A stretch of DNA of 64,000 bases, from positions 1 to 64,000 of IMG/VR virus record IMGVR_UViG_3300023175_000005. The stretch is one strand, 5' to 3'. The notes beneath the pieces were generated by a model. The model was not told the origin of the DNA. It ran no database searches and saw only the letters and a program-made list of their open reading frames with translations. The DNA comes from a virus. The position numbers and the translations under genes are program-made. Of this stretch, positions 47,033-56,526 are shown one piece after another (position 1 is the stretch's first letter; every line of letters begins with the position of its first letter).

Positions 47033-48591
47033 TATCTTCTACCTATTTGTCCTACAATAGATAGGTTGAACGGTGTAAATAGATATCTATTTGGGCCATT
47101 TAAGATCCCAGATGTGTCTTGGTAATTATCTGTAGTACCATCAGTATAAAGTTTTCCAGTCTGTGCGTTATTATGAATATATGTTCTAATTTGTTCAGGT
47201 GTTGCTCCTGGATTTGCCTGTAGTATAGTAGCAATTACACCACAAACTTGTGGTGAAGCCATACTTGTACCGCTTATATTCATTTGTCTAAAAGAACTGT
47301 TTAGATGATAAGCACCTGTTGTAAATTCATTTGTATTACTACTAGCACTCATAATGTCTGAACCTGGTGCATAGATATCAACTCCTGGACCTTTTTCGGA
47401 AGAGGATCTTAATCTTTCTAATGTATCGTTGTGCATATCTGCTTCAATGTTTCCAGTCATTAATGCTCGTGTACTGTATGGTGAACTTCCTCTATGATAG
47501 TATGTTGTACCGCTACTAAGCACAGCAAAATTATCATAATCTAAACCACCACTTACATCTACTTTATGTGCTCTATTTCCTGCTGCAATACAAACATGAA
47601 CTCCTGCATCAATTAATTCTTCTACATCTGTGTCAACGCTTGCAATACGTACATTTGTTTGGTATGTGCTAAGTCCTACCAAATTCGGCACTAGCCCAAA
47701 ATCGTACCATTGATCAGTTGTTGCTATTGCTGTGCCTGTTTCTGATACACCTCTATAGTTTATTTCACTTACGCTTGTATAACTTCTACCATAACCCCAA
47801 CTCATATTTACAACAGTTGGTCTTTTCTTTCCAGTAGTAGGACTTACTGGCTTTGCATTATGCCATTCTTTAATAACATCAAAGCAATCAGTGACACTGA
47901 TACCAGTGCCACTGTCGCCTGAACCTTCCAAGCCACTAACCTTTACACTATAAATTTCTGCTGCTTTTGCCCAGCCGTATGTTTTACCTGCTGCAATACC
48001 TCCACAGTGTGTGCCATGCCCATTGTAATCTCTATAATGATTTGCGTTTTGTGTACCGCCGCCGCTAAATCCATCATACCAATCAATTGCTTGTGTTCTA
48101 TACCCGCCAAATTCATCTGTAAATTCAGGATGATCCATTTGCAATCCACTGTCTTGAATAACAACATCTACACCTGATCCATCTAAACTATATCTAAACG
48201 GTTCGGTAGAATTAGGTGTTGCGTTCAATGTGTTAGGATAAGGATTATTTGCAAAATGACAACGATACAATCCCCAGTTTGTGTAATCACCTGTGTCGCT
48301 ACTTGTCTTTTGCCAGTTAGCATCTTGTGTTGCAAAATGTCCAATTTCTAAAGTATCATCCTGATCAGGTGGCACTGCTACATCCATTACTCTAGAATCA
48401 TTTTTAAGTGCTTCTGCTTCTGCTTCAGACAAAGCATAGTGAGTATTACGGTTACTTGCTAATCTTGCATTTGCAACATCAACACTTCTATTAGGAACAG
48501 TTGATGAGCCTGTACTTTGTGTCATTTCTGCTGCAAAACTAGCAGGATCTACACCTTTGTTTAGTGTTACAATATATTCTTTTTCACTCAT
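47032..48591 (-). CDS. Subtilisin-like serine protease (S8)
   Basis: 519 residues. Complete catalytic triad: VIQDSGL (Asp147), NGHGTHCGG (His192) and NISGTSMASPQ (Ser443), with oxyanion Asn in AAGNRAH (Asn339). The N-terminal 90 residues look like an I9-type propeptide. No signal peptide, so it probably acts in the cell or is packaged. It may cleave a virion or host protein; not a homologue of T4 prohead protease gp21. Lies between gp4 and a fibre gene under late control. Confidence 0.92.
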   Translation of the reverse strand: MSEKEYIVTLNKGVDPASFAAEMTQSTGSSTVPNRSVDVANARLASNRNTHYALSEAEAEALKNDSRVMDVAVPPDQDDTLEIGHFATQDANWQKTSSDTGDYTNWGLYRCHFANNPYPNTLNATPNSTEPFRYSLDGSGVDVVIQDSGLQMDHPEFTDEFGGYRTQAIDWYDGFSGGGTQNANHYRDYNGHGTHCGGIAAGKTYGWAKAAEIYSVKVSGLEGSGDSGTGISVTDCFDVIKEWHNAKPVSPTTGKKRPTVVNMSWGYGRSYTSVSEINYRGVSETGTAIATTDQWYDFGLVPNLVGLSTYQTNVRIASVDTDVEELIDAGVHVCIAAGNRAHKVDVSGGLDYDNFAVLSSGTTYYHRGSSPYSTRALMTGNIEADMHNDTLERLRSSSEKGPGVDIYAPGSDIMSASSNTNEFTTGAYHLNSSFRQMNISGTSMASPQVCGVIATILQANPGATPEQIRTYIHNNAQTGKLYTDGTTDNYQDTSGILNGPNRYLFTPFNLSIVGQIGRR

Positions 48592-48600
48592 GATATGTCC

Positions 48601-50322
48601 TTAAACTATGTTTATTGTGTTACCCATTACAGAATGGATTTGACATTGATAGTAAAGTGTGCTAGGAGCACTCATTGGAACTGTAAAACTAACAGTTCCT
48701 ACTGCTGCACCGTTGTTAGTAACACCTGTGTTATATTGTGCACCGCCGTTGCTTACTCTAATATCAAATGGATGTCCTGTTGCATCTACTGCAAAATCAT
48801 ATCTTTCACCACGTCTTAGATATAATACAGGATTATCTTCTGCTATCGGAAACCAATTATTTCCAGTGTCACTAACTGTAAATGCTGTATTAAGGCCGTT
48901 GTCTTGTACATCAAAAATATGTTTAATTACAGCACCATCCATAGTAATGTCATTTGTTACAGTTGGAGATGATGCACTAACATATCCTCCTGTGCTGTGA
49001 TCTCCCCAACTAACCGCAGTGTCCCACTGACCTACTTTTGCATCAGTAATTGTGTTTGTACCCATGTCAATATCGTTTAGGTTGGCATCTAGTGTGCCAC
49101 CTAATTGTGGACTTGTATCTTGTACAATATCAGTTAAGCCGCCGCCTGATGCACCTAGTGCTACCCATGAAAGTCCATCATACACTTCTACTGCTTGTGT
49201 AGACGTATTATAAATTAAATCACCATCTGTTGGTAATAATGCATTTCTTTCTGTGGTAGTAACATTATTTAAATTCAACGGAGAAGTTACTTGTGTTCTA
49301 TTTGTAGCTTCTAAAATAAGATCATTACCTGCTCTAAGATAGAATGGTCCAGTACCTTGAATTTCTAAATCTGCACAGTTTACAACATCATCGACATATA
49401 TTCCGCTTTGGAAGTTTACACTAGGAACAACAACAATTTGACTAGAGTCGTCTGTATCAATTGTGTTTGCAGAAAATTCAAAATTTGCAATGTCAGGAAC
49501 TACAGGCTGGTCTGTTAGATCATTGTACGATCCACTGAAAAGTAAATTACTGTCGTCTGTTAAATCATTAACGTCAGTAGGAATATCAGGAACATTTACA
49601 AAGTTTGTATAATCAATGTAATAACTTCCCGGTTGTCCGTTTAATGTAGTAGCATCTAAGCCGCCGCCTCCTGATGTTGCATCATCTGCTGCTGCCCATT
49701 CAAACCCATTCCATTTTAAAACTTGTCCTGAAACTGCTGATGTACTTGCATCACCTGCAACATCACTTAAATCTTGTATACTTGTAGGAACAGTAGGTCT
49801 TCCGGTTAAACTAGAATAAGCACCGTCAAATAACAGTACGTCTGCATCAGTAAGTTGATTTATGTCTGTAGGAATAGTAGGAGCACCAGTAAGACTGCTA
49901 TACAGTCCGTCAAATAACAAATCACCTTGGTCGGTAAGTTGGTTGATATCCGAAGGAACAACAGGAGCGCCTGTCAAATCGTTATATTGTCCGCTGAACA
50001 ATAAACTAGATGCATCTGCCAATTGGTTAATGTCTGTAGGAATTGCAGGGGCGCCTGTTACATTTAACCAATCTAAATAGTATGATCCGTCTTGTCCGTC
50101 TAGCGTATCTGCATCAGATGTTCCGCCTACTGCCGGTGCCCATTCGTCTCCGTTCCATTGTAAAACTTCACCTACATTCGGTGTTACACTTGCTACATCT
50201 GATAAACTTGCTAGTGTACCGCTTTCTAATGCAACAATACGAGTATCAAGATCGGTAAAGTTACCGTCTAATTCGTCAAATGTAAGTGTTGATCCTTTGA
50301 CTGTTCTTAACGTAATTGCCAT
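48601..50322 (-). CDS. Tail-fibre-like protein with C-terminal cupredoxin-like domain
   Basis: 573 residues. The N-terminus MAITLRTVKGSTLTFDELDGN is the usual fibre/collar start. About five copies of a ~31-residue module (IPTDINQLTD...LLFDGxYSSLTG) follow from about residue 80, then 'LKWNGFEWAAAD'-type modules. The last 75 residues (about 495-573) have the cupredoxin pattern with H517 (GHPFD), C560 (YYQC), H563 and M566, positioned like type-1 copper ligands. Probably a host-contact or decoration fibre. Copper binding is unproven. AGGAGAA site upstream. Confidence 0.78.
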   Translation of the reverse strand: MAITLRTVKGSTLTFDELDGNFTDLDTRIVALESGTLASLSDVASVTPNVGEVLQWNGDEWAPAVGGTSDADTLDGQDGSYYLDWLNVTGAPAIPTDINQLADASSLLFSGQYNDLTGAPVVPSDINQLTDQGDLLFDGLYSSLTGAPTIPTDINQLTDADVLLFDGAYSSLTGRPTVPTSIQDLSDVAGDASTSAVSGQVLKWNGFEWAAADDATSGGGGLDATTLNGQPGSYYIDYTNFVNVPDIPTDVNDLTDDSNLLFSGSYNDLTDQPVVPDIANFEFSANTIDTDDSSQIVVVPSVNFQSGIYVDDVVNCADLEIQGTGPFYLRAGNDLILEATNRTQVTSPLNLNNVTTTERNALLPTDGDLIYNTSTQAVEVYDGLSWVALGASGGGLTDIVQDTSPQLGGTLDANLNDIDMGTNTITDAKVGQWDTAVSWGDHSTGGYVSASSPTVTNDITMDGAVIKHIFDVQDNGLNTAFTVSDTGNNWFPIAEDNPVLYLRRGERYDFAVDATGHPFDIRVSNGGAQYNTGVTNNGAAVGTVSFTVPMSAPSTLYYQCQIHSVMGNTINIV

Positions 50323-50332
50323 TGTATTTCTC

Positions 50333-50788
50333 CTACGCTACATATCCAGGGGCAACATATCCCGGAGTTATGTATCCACTTGTTTCTTCTGTTGGTTCTG
50401 GTAACAATGGAAAATCAAAGCCGTCGACGTTTCGTGCTTCAAAATTATTTGTTACGTCTACATCTGCTTTGAATCCTAATTTTGTTATAGAACTTCTACT
50501 GTTATTTAATATGACTGCTACTAAATTTGTTAATTGTACTTTATCATAGCCTTTTAAAGTATCTAATAAATCAAAAACAGGTATTCCATCTGCTTTTGCT
50601 TGTGAAAGTATGACTGATGCTATGCTTATAGAAGCAACTTCTTCAAATCCTCTTTTGACAAAAAATCCTACTACTGCATCGATATCTGCCGCATTATAAT
50701 GAAGTGATCTATCAAAGAATGAATTAAAAGTTCTTCTTGTGTCTAAATTACTATCATTTACTACTGTTATGTTTTCATAAGTAGACAT
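50333..50788 (-). CDS. Small virion-region protein
   Basis: 151 residues. A helical, beta-poor core of about 120 residues, then a Pro/Gly/Tyr tail with repeated (G-Y-(I/V)-(T/A)-P). No family recognised. Overlaps the next gene by TAATG-type coupling, so likely made with it. Confidence 0.65.
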   Translation of the reverse strand: MSTYENITVVNDSNLDTRRTFNSFFDRSLHYNAADIDAVVGFFVKRGFEEVASISIASVILSQAKADGIPVFDLLDTLKGYDKVQLTNLVAVILNNSRSSITKLGFKADVDVTNNFEARNVDGFDFPLLPEPTEETSGYITPGYVAPGYVA

Positions 50789-51999
50789 TATGCAGATTCC
50801 TGTCTAGGAACAACATAAGTTTTTCCGTTTACATTTACTAATTTTTCATTTTTGTTATCGTAACTGCCCTTAAAGGGTCTTGAGTTAGCAGGTAAATTAT
50901 CTGTTAAATCGGTTCTTTGTTGTGCAGATCTTTGTTCTGCTCCTGCTGCTTTTATATCTGCCCAATTAATACCACCTTGACCTTGCTGATTTATTCCTCT
51001 AGATGTAAGTCCTTGATTTACAATAGGTTGTAAACCTAATCTATCTAGATTTAATTTATCTCCTAAAAATTTAGAAGCAGATGTTTTTATAAAATTTTGT
51101 GCAAATGCTTCTATAGAATTAGTTCTTCCTTTTTGCGGAGACACACTTCCAAACGGTGTAGTTGTAACTCTACTGGTGCCAAAACTACTGCCTCCTTCTT
51201 GTATAGGACTTGGTCTAGTATCATAGTGTCTTTGATCTCCAAAAGATGTAGGTGCTACACCTTCTAATAGTTCTCCTCTTTCGTAATGAACTGTTTCGTA
51301 TGCTACTGTCATTGAATTAGTTGAAAATTCACTTCCTTCTGATTGCACATTATCGTGTTGGAAATCTTCTACTAATGGATTAATTAGTGTAAAGCATGTA
51401 TAGTGTGTTTTTTTATTCAAAGGATGCAATTGGAAAATTTGAATAGAATCAAAAAATTGATACATTTTATTTGGTTTATCTAAACCATATCTGTAATTAA
51501 AGTTTTGAAAATATGTATTATTAGATCCAAATGCACTTCTTCTATATCTTTCGTCTGGAGCAATATCTGGTGCTGCTGAAGCACTTTGTTTTTGATGATC
51601 GCCGTCTGCATAATAATATCTAAAATATGCTTCCCACAACAATGTTGTTAGCCCTGCATTATCATCATGAAATTCAATTCTTACTGGCTGATAATCTATT
51701 CTTGTTTGTAAAAGTTTTTTTCTATTATACTGATTTAAAACTTCTACTTGTGGTCTATATTTTGGCAGTTCTGCACTTTTTGCTAAAATATGAATGTCTT
51801 CTTGTGTAAAATTATCAATGAGCGTGTCTGGTCTAACATCTGGGTTTATATTCAAAACTACATGATAGAGAAACTTGTGCTTAGGAGCAAGACGCATATT
51901 GTTAGAGCGGAATACTCTAGATGCATGATCATAATCGCCTAAATTACCTTTAGGACCATTATAGCTTTTAATATTATCAAAAAATCCTGTGAACGCCAT
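50788..51999 (-). CDS. Tail tube/baseplate-like structural protein
   Basis: 403 residues. N-terminal about 230 residues: APKHKFLYHVVLNINPDV, AKSAELPKYRPQVEVLNQYNR and the SMTVAYETVHYERG turn resemble gp19-type tail-tube folds (compare YRFRVNFINFGV in the real gp19). The C-terminal 150 residues are low-complexity Ser/Gln/Gly. May be a tube initiator (T4 gp54/gp48 role) or hub. TATAAATAC-type motif 4 nt before the ATG. Confidence 0.65.
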   Translation of the reverse strand: MAFTGFFDNIKSYNGPKGNLGDYDHASRVFRSNNMRLAPKHKFLYHVVLNINPDVRPDTLIDNFTQEDIHILAKSAELPKYRPQVEVLNQYNRKKLLQTRIDYQPVRIEFHDDNAGLTTLLWEAYFRYYYADGDHQKQSASAAPDIAPDERYRRSAFGSNNTYFQNFNYRYGLDKPNKMYQFFDSIQIFQLHPLNKKTHYTCFTLINPLVEDFQHDNVQSEGSEFSTNSMTVAYETVHYERGELLEGVAPTSFGDQRHYDTRPSPIQEGGSSFGTSRVTTTPFGSVSPQKGRTNSIEAFAQNFIKTSASKFLGDKLNLDRLGLQPIVNQGLTSRGINQQGQGGINWADIKAAGAEQRSAQQRTDLTDNLPANSRPFKGSYDNKNEKLVNVNGKTYVVPRQESA

Positions 52000-52002
52000 A
52001 CT

Positions 52003-52011
52003 GTATTTATC
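52003..52011 (-). promoter_or_regulatory. Late promoter abutting the 51999 start
   Basis: Minus strand GATAAATAC, AGT, ATG. Confidence 0.65.
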
Positions 52012-52034
52012 GTTTATGTAAAGTGTGTGGATAA

Positions 52035-52061
52035 TAAAAAAGGGAACCGAAGTTCCCTTTT
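52035..52061 (-). terminator. Terminator after gene 19
   Basis: A 10-bp stem 52038-52047 with 52052-52061. On the minus strand the loop is TTCG (stable UUCG tetraloop) and it ends in a T-run. Works in either direction. Confidence 0.88.
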
Positions 52062-52084
52062 CTAAAGCAATCTCTTATTTGCTA

Positions 52085-52702
52085 TTAACCAGTTGTACCA
52101 GTTCCAATTGTTCTAGGAACTGCTGCTCCTACTCCTTCACCATTTGGTGTTTGTACAGCATTATCATACTGTATTGTAACTGATGTTTGTACTGGTTCAC
52201 TGTTTGCATATGCTAAGGAATTATAGTTGACTTCTGTTAAGTAGCAACCATAAATTTCCCAAGTTTCTAACACACCTGCTTCTGCTGCTCCATTACCGCC
52301 ATCTAAAATTTCAATGTTAGTTTGGAACTTATAATCAATACCAGATGCAGCACTTGCTTGATTAATAAAGTCAAATTGTTTCTGAAGTTGTTCGCCAACT
52401 AGTTTTTGCACACTGTTGTTTACATCTTCACGTAATGTAATTGTAATTGGGTTCCATGTGTGTTTACCTGCCAAATGTACAGTTGAATTGTATACCGGAA
52501 TTGGCATGTTTTCGAACGTCAAGTTCGGTCTTGCAGCATCGATAACTTGTTTGGTTAATTCAGTAGTTGATGCAGTAACGCCAAAGTTAATAAAGTTTAC
52601 TCTAAAACGGTATTGTAGTTTTGGCATTAACAAGCCTTCAGATGTTGCACTCTGGTCGCTTGCTAATGGAACACTTAATTTTGTTAATGATGAGATTGCC
52701 AT
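52085..52702 (-). CDS. 19: Tail tube protein gp19
   Basis: 205 residues (T4 gp19 163). The major subunit of the inner tail tube. LQYRFRVNFINFGV (about 29-42), a PIPVYNSTVHLAGKHTWNPITI stretch (split about 69-90) and a YGCYLTEVNYNSLAYANSEPVQ region (about 158-179) match the tube fold. Sits after the sheath gene as in T4. AGGAGAA site and late motif at 52725. Confidence 0.9.
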   Translation of the reverse strand: MAISSLTKLSVPLASDQSATSEGLLMPKLQYRFRVNFINFGVTASTTELTKQVIDAARPNLTFENMPIPVYNSTVHLAGKHTWNPITITLREDVNNSVQKLVGEQLQKQFDFINQASAASGIDYKFQTNIEILDGGNGAAEAGVLETWEIYGCYLTEVNYNSLAYANSEPVQTSVTIQYDNAVQTPNGEGVGAAVPRTIGTGTTG

Positions 52703-52724
52703 TTAATATTTCTCCTATTCACAA

Positions 52725-52733
52725 GTATTTATC
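52725..52733 (-). promoter_or_regulatory. Late promoter for gene 19
   Basis: Minus strand GATAAATAC, about 22 nt before the ATG with AGGAG between. Confidence 0.6.
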
Positions 52734-52735
52734 AG

Positions 52736-52763
52736 TTTAGGGTCAACTTTCGCTGACCCTAAA
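52736..52763 (-). repeat. Hairpin between genes 18 and 19
   Basis: TTTAGGGTCA (52736-52745) pairs perfectly with TGACCCTAAA (52754-52763), loop of 8. There is no U-tract on the minus strand, so attenuator or processing site rather than a full terminator. Confidence 0.6.
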
Positions 52764-52771
52764 TTCAGTGA

Positions 52772-55700
52772 TTATAAACTTGCAATTTCTCCTGTGTTTT
52801 TAAGACGTAGTGGAATGTAAATAAACTCAACACTCTTAACTGGTTCGATAGCAACGTCCACATATAGTTCGTTTTTATCAATTCTTGTTGGAGTATTGTT
52901 TGTTTCATCACATACAACTAGATAGTCAAAAATTGCTCTCAATGATGTAAGTTCAATTAGTAGACTTTCAACTTGTCCTTTAATGCTATCTCTTGTAATC
53001 TTATCATTTGGTTCAAAGACGAAAGGTTTAGCAAGTGTTTTAAGTTGACTACGTAAGTAAACTACAAGTCTAGCAACATTTACTCTATCTAGTGAACTTG
53101 CATTTGCTGCACGAGTTTTCTGTCCAAAGATAACAAGTCCTGCTCCGTTAATAAACGAAATTGGGTTAATATTCTTAGAATATAGTGTATCTCTTTGTCC
53201 TTCGTTTAGTGCAACACTAGTAAATTCTCCTTCACTATCAATGTAACCTGATGCTGTTGCATTAGTTACACTACCACGTCTTGTACCTGCTGGAGCAAAC
53301 CAGGGGAATGCAACTTGGTCGTTAAGTGCAATAGTTCTTAGTGCCATGTGCGATGCTGGAACAACAATATTGTTACCTGCATTGTCACTTGTAAATCCTG
53401 CTGGATAGTACATGCCTAAGTATTCATCACTTGTAACTGCACCGTCATCATTATCTTCTACTGCGCCTGCAATGTTGTTTGCCCAGTTTGTTAATGATGT
53501 GCTATCAGGTGTTAGTCTCATCGGAGTATCACCTACAACAAACGCTGTTAATCCACGATCGTTGTTTAGTGTTACCATTTCACCAATTAGTTCCGGATAA
53601 CCTGGAGTTGAAATCAAGTTAAAGATTCTTGATTCATCATCGCGGATATCTTGGTTGCTGTTCATTTCTGCTTGTAACGCTTGTACAACAATTTTACGCT
53701 GTGCTTTGCGTCCAAATGATCCTGAACCATCTTCGTTGTTTGCTGATTTTGTTACCCAACGGTTAGCATAGTAGCCTGCCATTGATTCGTCGCCATTACG
53801 ACCATTTTCAGCATTGATATCAATATGATCACGCTTGAATTCTTTTACGTTGAATCCACTTCTACGTGTATTCCATAGCAACATACCTTTTGGATATAGT
53901 GCTGGATCTGGAGCATCTGGATCTAAATAGTTGCTTACTAGTAGATCTGCAATATCACCTGCTTCGTCACTGTTTGCGCCTGCTGTGTTATAACGTGCAT
54001 CTGCAAATAGTACACCATTTTCAGTTGTTTGATCTGTGCTGTCTAGTAATGCCCAAACACCTGCTGCTGTCCATCTGTAAACTTGTGGATAGTTTTCTAA
54101 GTCTGCTGTTGAAATCCAAAGATCGCCAACAACTAGCGCACTTCCGTCTGACTGTTCTGTTGGAGCACTTGCTGCAACAATCGGTCCTGCTGGATCGTTT
54201 GTGCTACTTGCACCGACTAATCCGCCACCTGTGTGATCAAAATTATGATAACCAACCCATGATGTACCATTATGAATCATCATATCTACTTCATCTACTA
54301 CGCTGCTATACCATAGCGCACCATCTGCTGGTGTACTTGTAGGTGCACCTTCTGAAGCAGTGTATGATAATGTTTTCCACCATGTAACAATATATTGCTT
54401 AGGTGATGTGCTTGAGTCAGTACCCGGTGTGTAATAGAAGTTTGTAGTAGTTGTAGGATCTGTTGAATCAAACACTGTATATGCATTATCAACAATACCA
54501 TCTGTATCAACAATACGAATTTCGCCACCTAGTGCATGTGAAATTACAACTCTGTTTTGTGAATCTACGTTTGCACTTACATTTGTAAATCCTGCTGAGT
54601 TAATATCACCTGCTAGTGTATCTGCATCAGCAGTTGCACCTGTTGCTGTAAACGAAATTGTTTTTGCACTATCCATTGAGTTTTGTCCTGATAAACTTTC
54701 TGACATTGTAAATGAATATGTGCCTGCTGGGAACGTAGATGCTGTAATTTTTGTTGATGTAATTGTAACCGCACCGCTTCCACTCTTACGATAAATCTTA
54801 AAGTTTGCTAAGTTGTCGTAAGCTTCTTCGCTTGTGTTACTTTGTACATAGATAGAACCTTCTGCAATACCAGCACCGCCACCTGATGTATCCATTTCAT
54901 AAATTGCTGTGTGGTTATTTGCATAGATTGGAGCATTTACAGTTGTCCAAGCATCTGTTGCTGAACTGTACTGTTTTACACTCCAGTTTGCACCCAAATT
55001 AGGTGTTGTTGTTTTAACCCAAATAGAACCTGTTGGTCTTGGTTCTGTGTCATTTGTTTTATACTCTGGAACACTTGTATGTGCAGCAATAGTTAGTTCT
55101 GGTGAGTAATATTCGCCAGCTGTTATGCCTAAAGCACTTAACAATGCTGCATCACCAAAAACATCGATCAAGTCGCCTTGGCCGCCAGTTGTACCACCAG
55201 CATTATATAGTGAAAGTCTTCCGTTGTTATTTTTTGCAGTTACGCCTGCACTTGCAAGTCCTGCATCTACGTTAATTTGTCCAACTAAAGATGTAACAGT
55301 TGTACCTGTAAGTGTAATTGTATGCTCTGTTGAAGTACTGTTTGCTTCTTCAACACGAATAATTAATTCTTGACCAATTGTAAGTGTTGGATTTGCTGCT
55401 GTACCAGTTACTGCTGGCCAACTTTTTCTCCATGCAGCGCCACCTACTTCTACCCAAGTACCGTCTGCATTTTTATACCATAGTTTGTTAGTAGTTGTAA
55501 CTGCTACTAATGCATAGTCGCCTACAGCACCTACTGATGTTTTTGGTGTGTAGTCTGCACCTGCATAATCAACAACTTTTGTTGTATCTGTAATTACAGT
55601 AGGAACTCTGTTAGTAAAAGTTTGTCCACCTGTTGTTGTCGCTGCTGCGCCATTCCATTCAAATATACCGTAGAATGAATCATTTGTATCAAACCACCAT

Positions 55701-56101
55701 GCACCATTAGCAGGCTTGCCTGCTGTTTCTGTTGCACTTGCTGTGATTGCATCCATGTCTACTGGTGCTCTAACAACATACGCTCTATTTGCTACGCCTA
55801 AGAAACTGTATGCTGCTTGTAAACCATATTCGTTTTGCTCGCCCCCATGAATCGAAGCACCATTGTTATCTGTGTAGAACAATGGATCGCCGAATGTTTC
55901 TGATAGTTCACGCTGTGAACTCATCAAATATACTTTGCCAGCATTTGCTGCTGTTGTACCTGGGGCAATACCTGTGCCTGCAGGATTTGATTTATCTTGT
56001 TTTGTTGCCACAAAAATTAGTGGTGTTGTACCTGGTTCAGCAGGAGTGTAAAAACTCTCGTCTATAACGCTGACCTGTACGCCTGGTGATGTTAAAGCCA
56101 T
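52772..56101 (-). CDS. 18: Tail sheath protein gp18, enlarged
   Basis: 1109 residues; T4 gp18 has 659. Contractile sheath subunit. The N-terminus (SPGVQVSVIDESFYTPAE, about 5-22; AYVVRAPVDM about 111-120) and C-terminal third (FNVKEFKRD; SIKGQVESLLIELTSLRAIFDYL; LYVDVAIEPVKSVEFIYIPLRL) are the conserved sheath core. In between, about 130-700, sits an inserted Thr/Gly/Asp-rich region of several G-x-x-W modules (GKPANGAWWFDT; PADGALWYSS; VGDLWIS). These probably decorate the outside of the tail. Confidence 0.92.
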   Translation of the reverse strand: MALTSPGVQVSVIDESFYTPAEPGTTPLIFVATKQDKSNPAGTGIAPGTTAANAGKVYLMSSQRELSETFGDPLFYTDNNGASIHGGEQNEYGLQAAYSFLGVANRAYVVRAPVDMDAITASATETAGKPANGAWWFDTNDSFYGIFEWNGAAATTTGGQTFTNRVPTVITDTTKVVDYAGADYTPKTSVGAVGDYALVAVTTTNKLWYKNADGTWVEVGGAAWRKSWPAVTGTAANPTLTIGQELIIRVEEANSTSTEHTITLTGTTVTSLVGQINVDAGLASAGVTAKNNNGRLSLYNAGGTTGGQGDLIDVFGDAALLSALGITAGEYYSPELTIAAHTSVPEYKTNDTEPRPTGSIWVKTTTPNLGANWSVKQYSSATDAWTTVNAPIYANNHTAIYEMDTSGGGAGIAEGSIYVQSNTSEEAYDNLANFKIYRKSGSGAVTITSTKITASTFPAGTYSFTMSESLSGQNSMDSAKTISFTATGATADADTLAGDINSAGFTNVSANVDSQNRVVISHALGGEIRIVDTDGIVDNAYTVFDSTDPTTTTNFYYTPGTDSSTSPKQYIVTWWKTLSYTASEGAPTSTPADGALWYSSVVDEVDMMIHNGTSWVGYHNFDHTGGGLVGASSTNDPAGPIVAASAPTEQSDGSALVVGDLWISTADLENYPQVYRWTAAGVWALLDSTDQTTENGVLFADARYNTAGANSDEAGDIADLLVSNYLDPDAPDPALYPKGMLLWNTRRSGFNVKEFKRDHIDINAENGRNGDESMAGYYANRWVTKSANNEDGSGSFGRKAQRKIVVQALQAEMNSNQDIRDDESRIFNLISTPGYPELIGEMVTLNNDRGLTAFVVGDTPMRLTPDSTSLTNWANNIAGAVEDNDDGAVTSDEYLGMYYPAGFTSDNAGNNIVVPASHMALRTIALNDQVAFPWFAPAGTRRGSVTNATASGYIDSEGEFTSVALNEGQRDTLYSKNINPISFINGAGLVIFGQKTRAANASSLDRVNVARLVVYLRSQLKTLAKPFVFEPNDKITRDSIKGQVESLLIELTSLRAIFDYLVVCDETNNTPTRIDKNELYVDVAIEPVKSVEFIYIPLRLKNTGEIASL

Positions 56102-56140
56102 TTTTTTAATCTCCTTTGGGATTTCACTATTGCTATATTA

Positions 56141-56148
56141 TATTTACC
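56141..56148 (-). promoter_or_regulatory. Late promoter for gene 18
   Basis: Minus strand GGTAAATA, about 39 nt before the ATG with AAAGGAG between. Confidence 0.5.
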
Positions 56149-56199
56149 AGTATGCATAGAAATATACCTAAAATACATGGTAAAACACGCATTTTATAC

Positions 56200-56228
56200 T
56201 TGACAAATATAATATTTTTTGTTATTAT
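56200..56228 (+). promoter_or_regulatory. Early promoter for the 56251 gene
   Basis: TTGACA, 17 nt, TATTAT. Same class as the early promoters of the left block, isolated in the late region. Confidence 0.75.
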
Positions 56229-56250
56229 CAAGGATAACTTAGGAGGCATC

Positions 56251-56526
56251 ATGAGCATAGATTATAAATTTGACGAAAACCAATATATTGAAGAATTTGC
56301 AAAATATATCGATTCAACATATGGTCAACATTATGCAAAGGACAAATTCCAAGCCACTGAGTTTATTGTTGATGGCGGACACGGAACAGGCTTTTGTATT
56401 GGTAATGTTTTAAAGTATGCACAAAGATATGGCAAAAAAGGTACACGCGAAGATGCACGTAAAGATTTAATGAAAGTTTTACATTATGCATTAATGCAAA
56501 TGTATGTTCACGATAACAATCTATAG
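56251..56526 (+). CDS. DUF3310-like small protein
   Basis: 91 residues from the ATG at 56251 (AGGAGGC 4 nt upstream; open to 56116 but that start lies before the promoter). FCIGNVLKYAQRYGKKGTREDARKDLMKVLHYALMQ (split about 50-85) is the helical core of DUF3310-type phage proteins, whose function is unsettled. A plus-strand early gene overlapping convergent methyltransferase 56521 by 6 nt. Confidence 0.75.
   Translation: MSIDYKFDENQYIEEFAKYIDSTYGQHYAKDKFQATEFIVDGGHGTGFCIGNVLKYAQRYGKKGTREDARKDLMKVLHYALMQMYVHDNNL

Noticed and set aside
47032-48591. Prohead protease gp21
   Set aside because: The motifs are those of S8 subtilases with a full Asp-His-Ser triad, not the gp21 family.
52735-52765. 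Terminator between genes 18 and 19
   Set aside because: The stem is strong but the minus-strand side lacks a T-run, so only a hairpin was listed.
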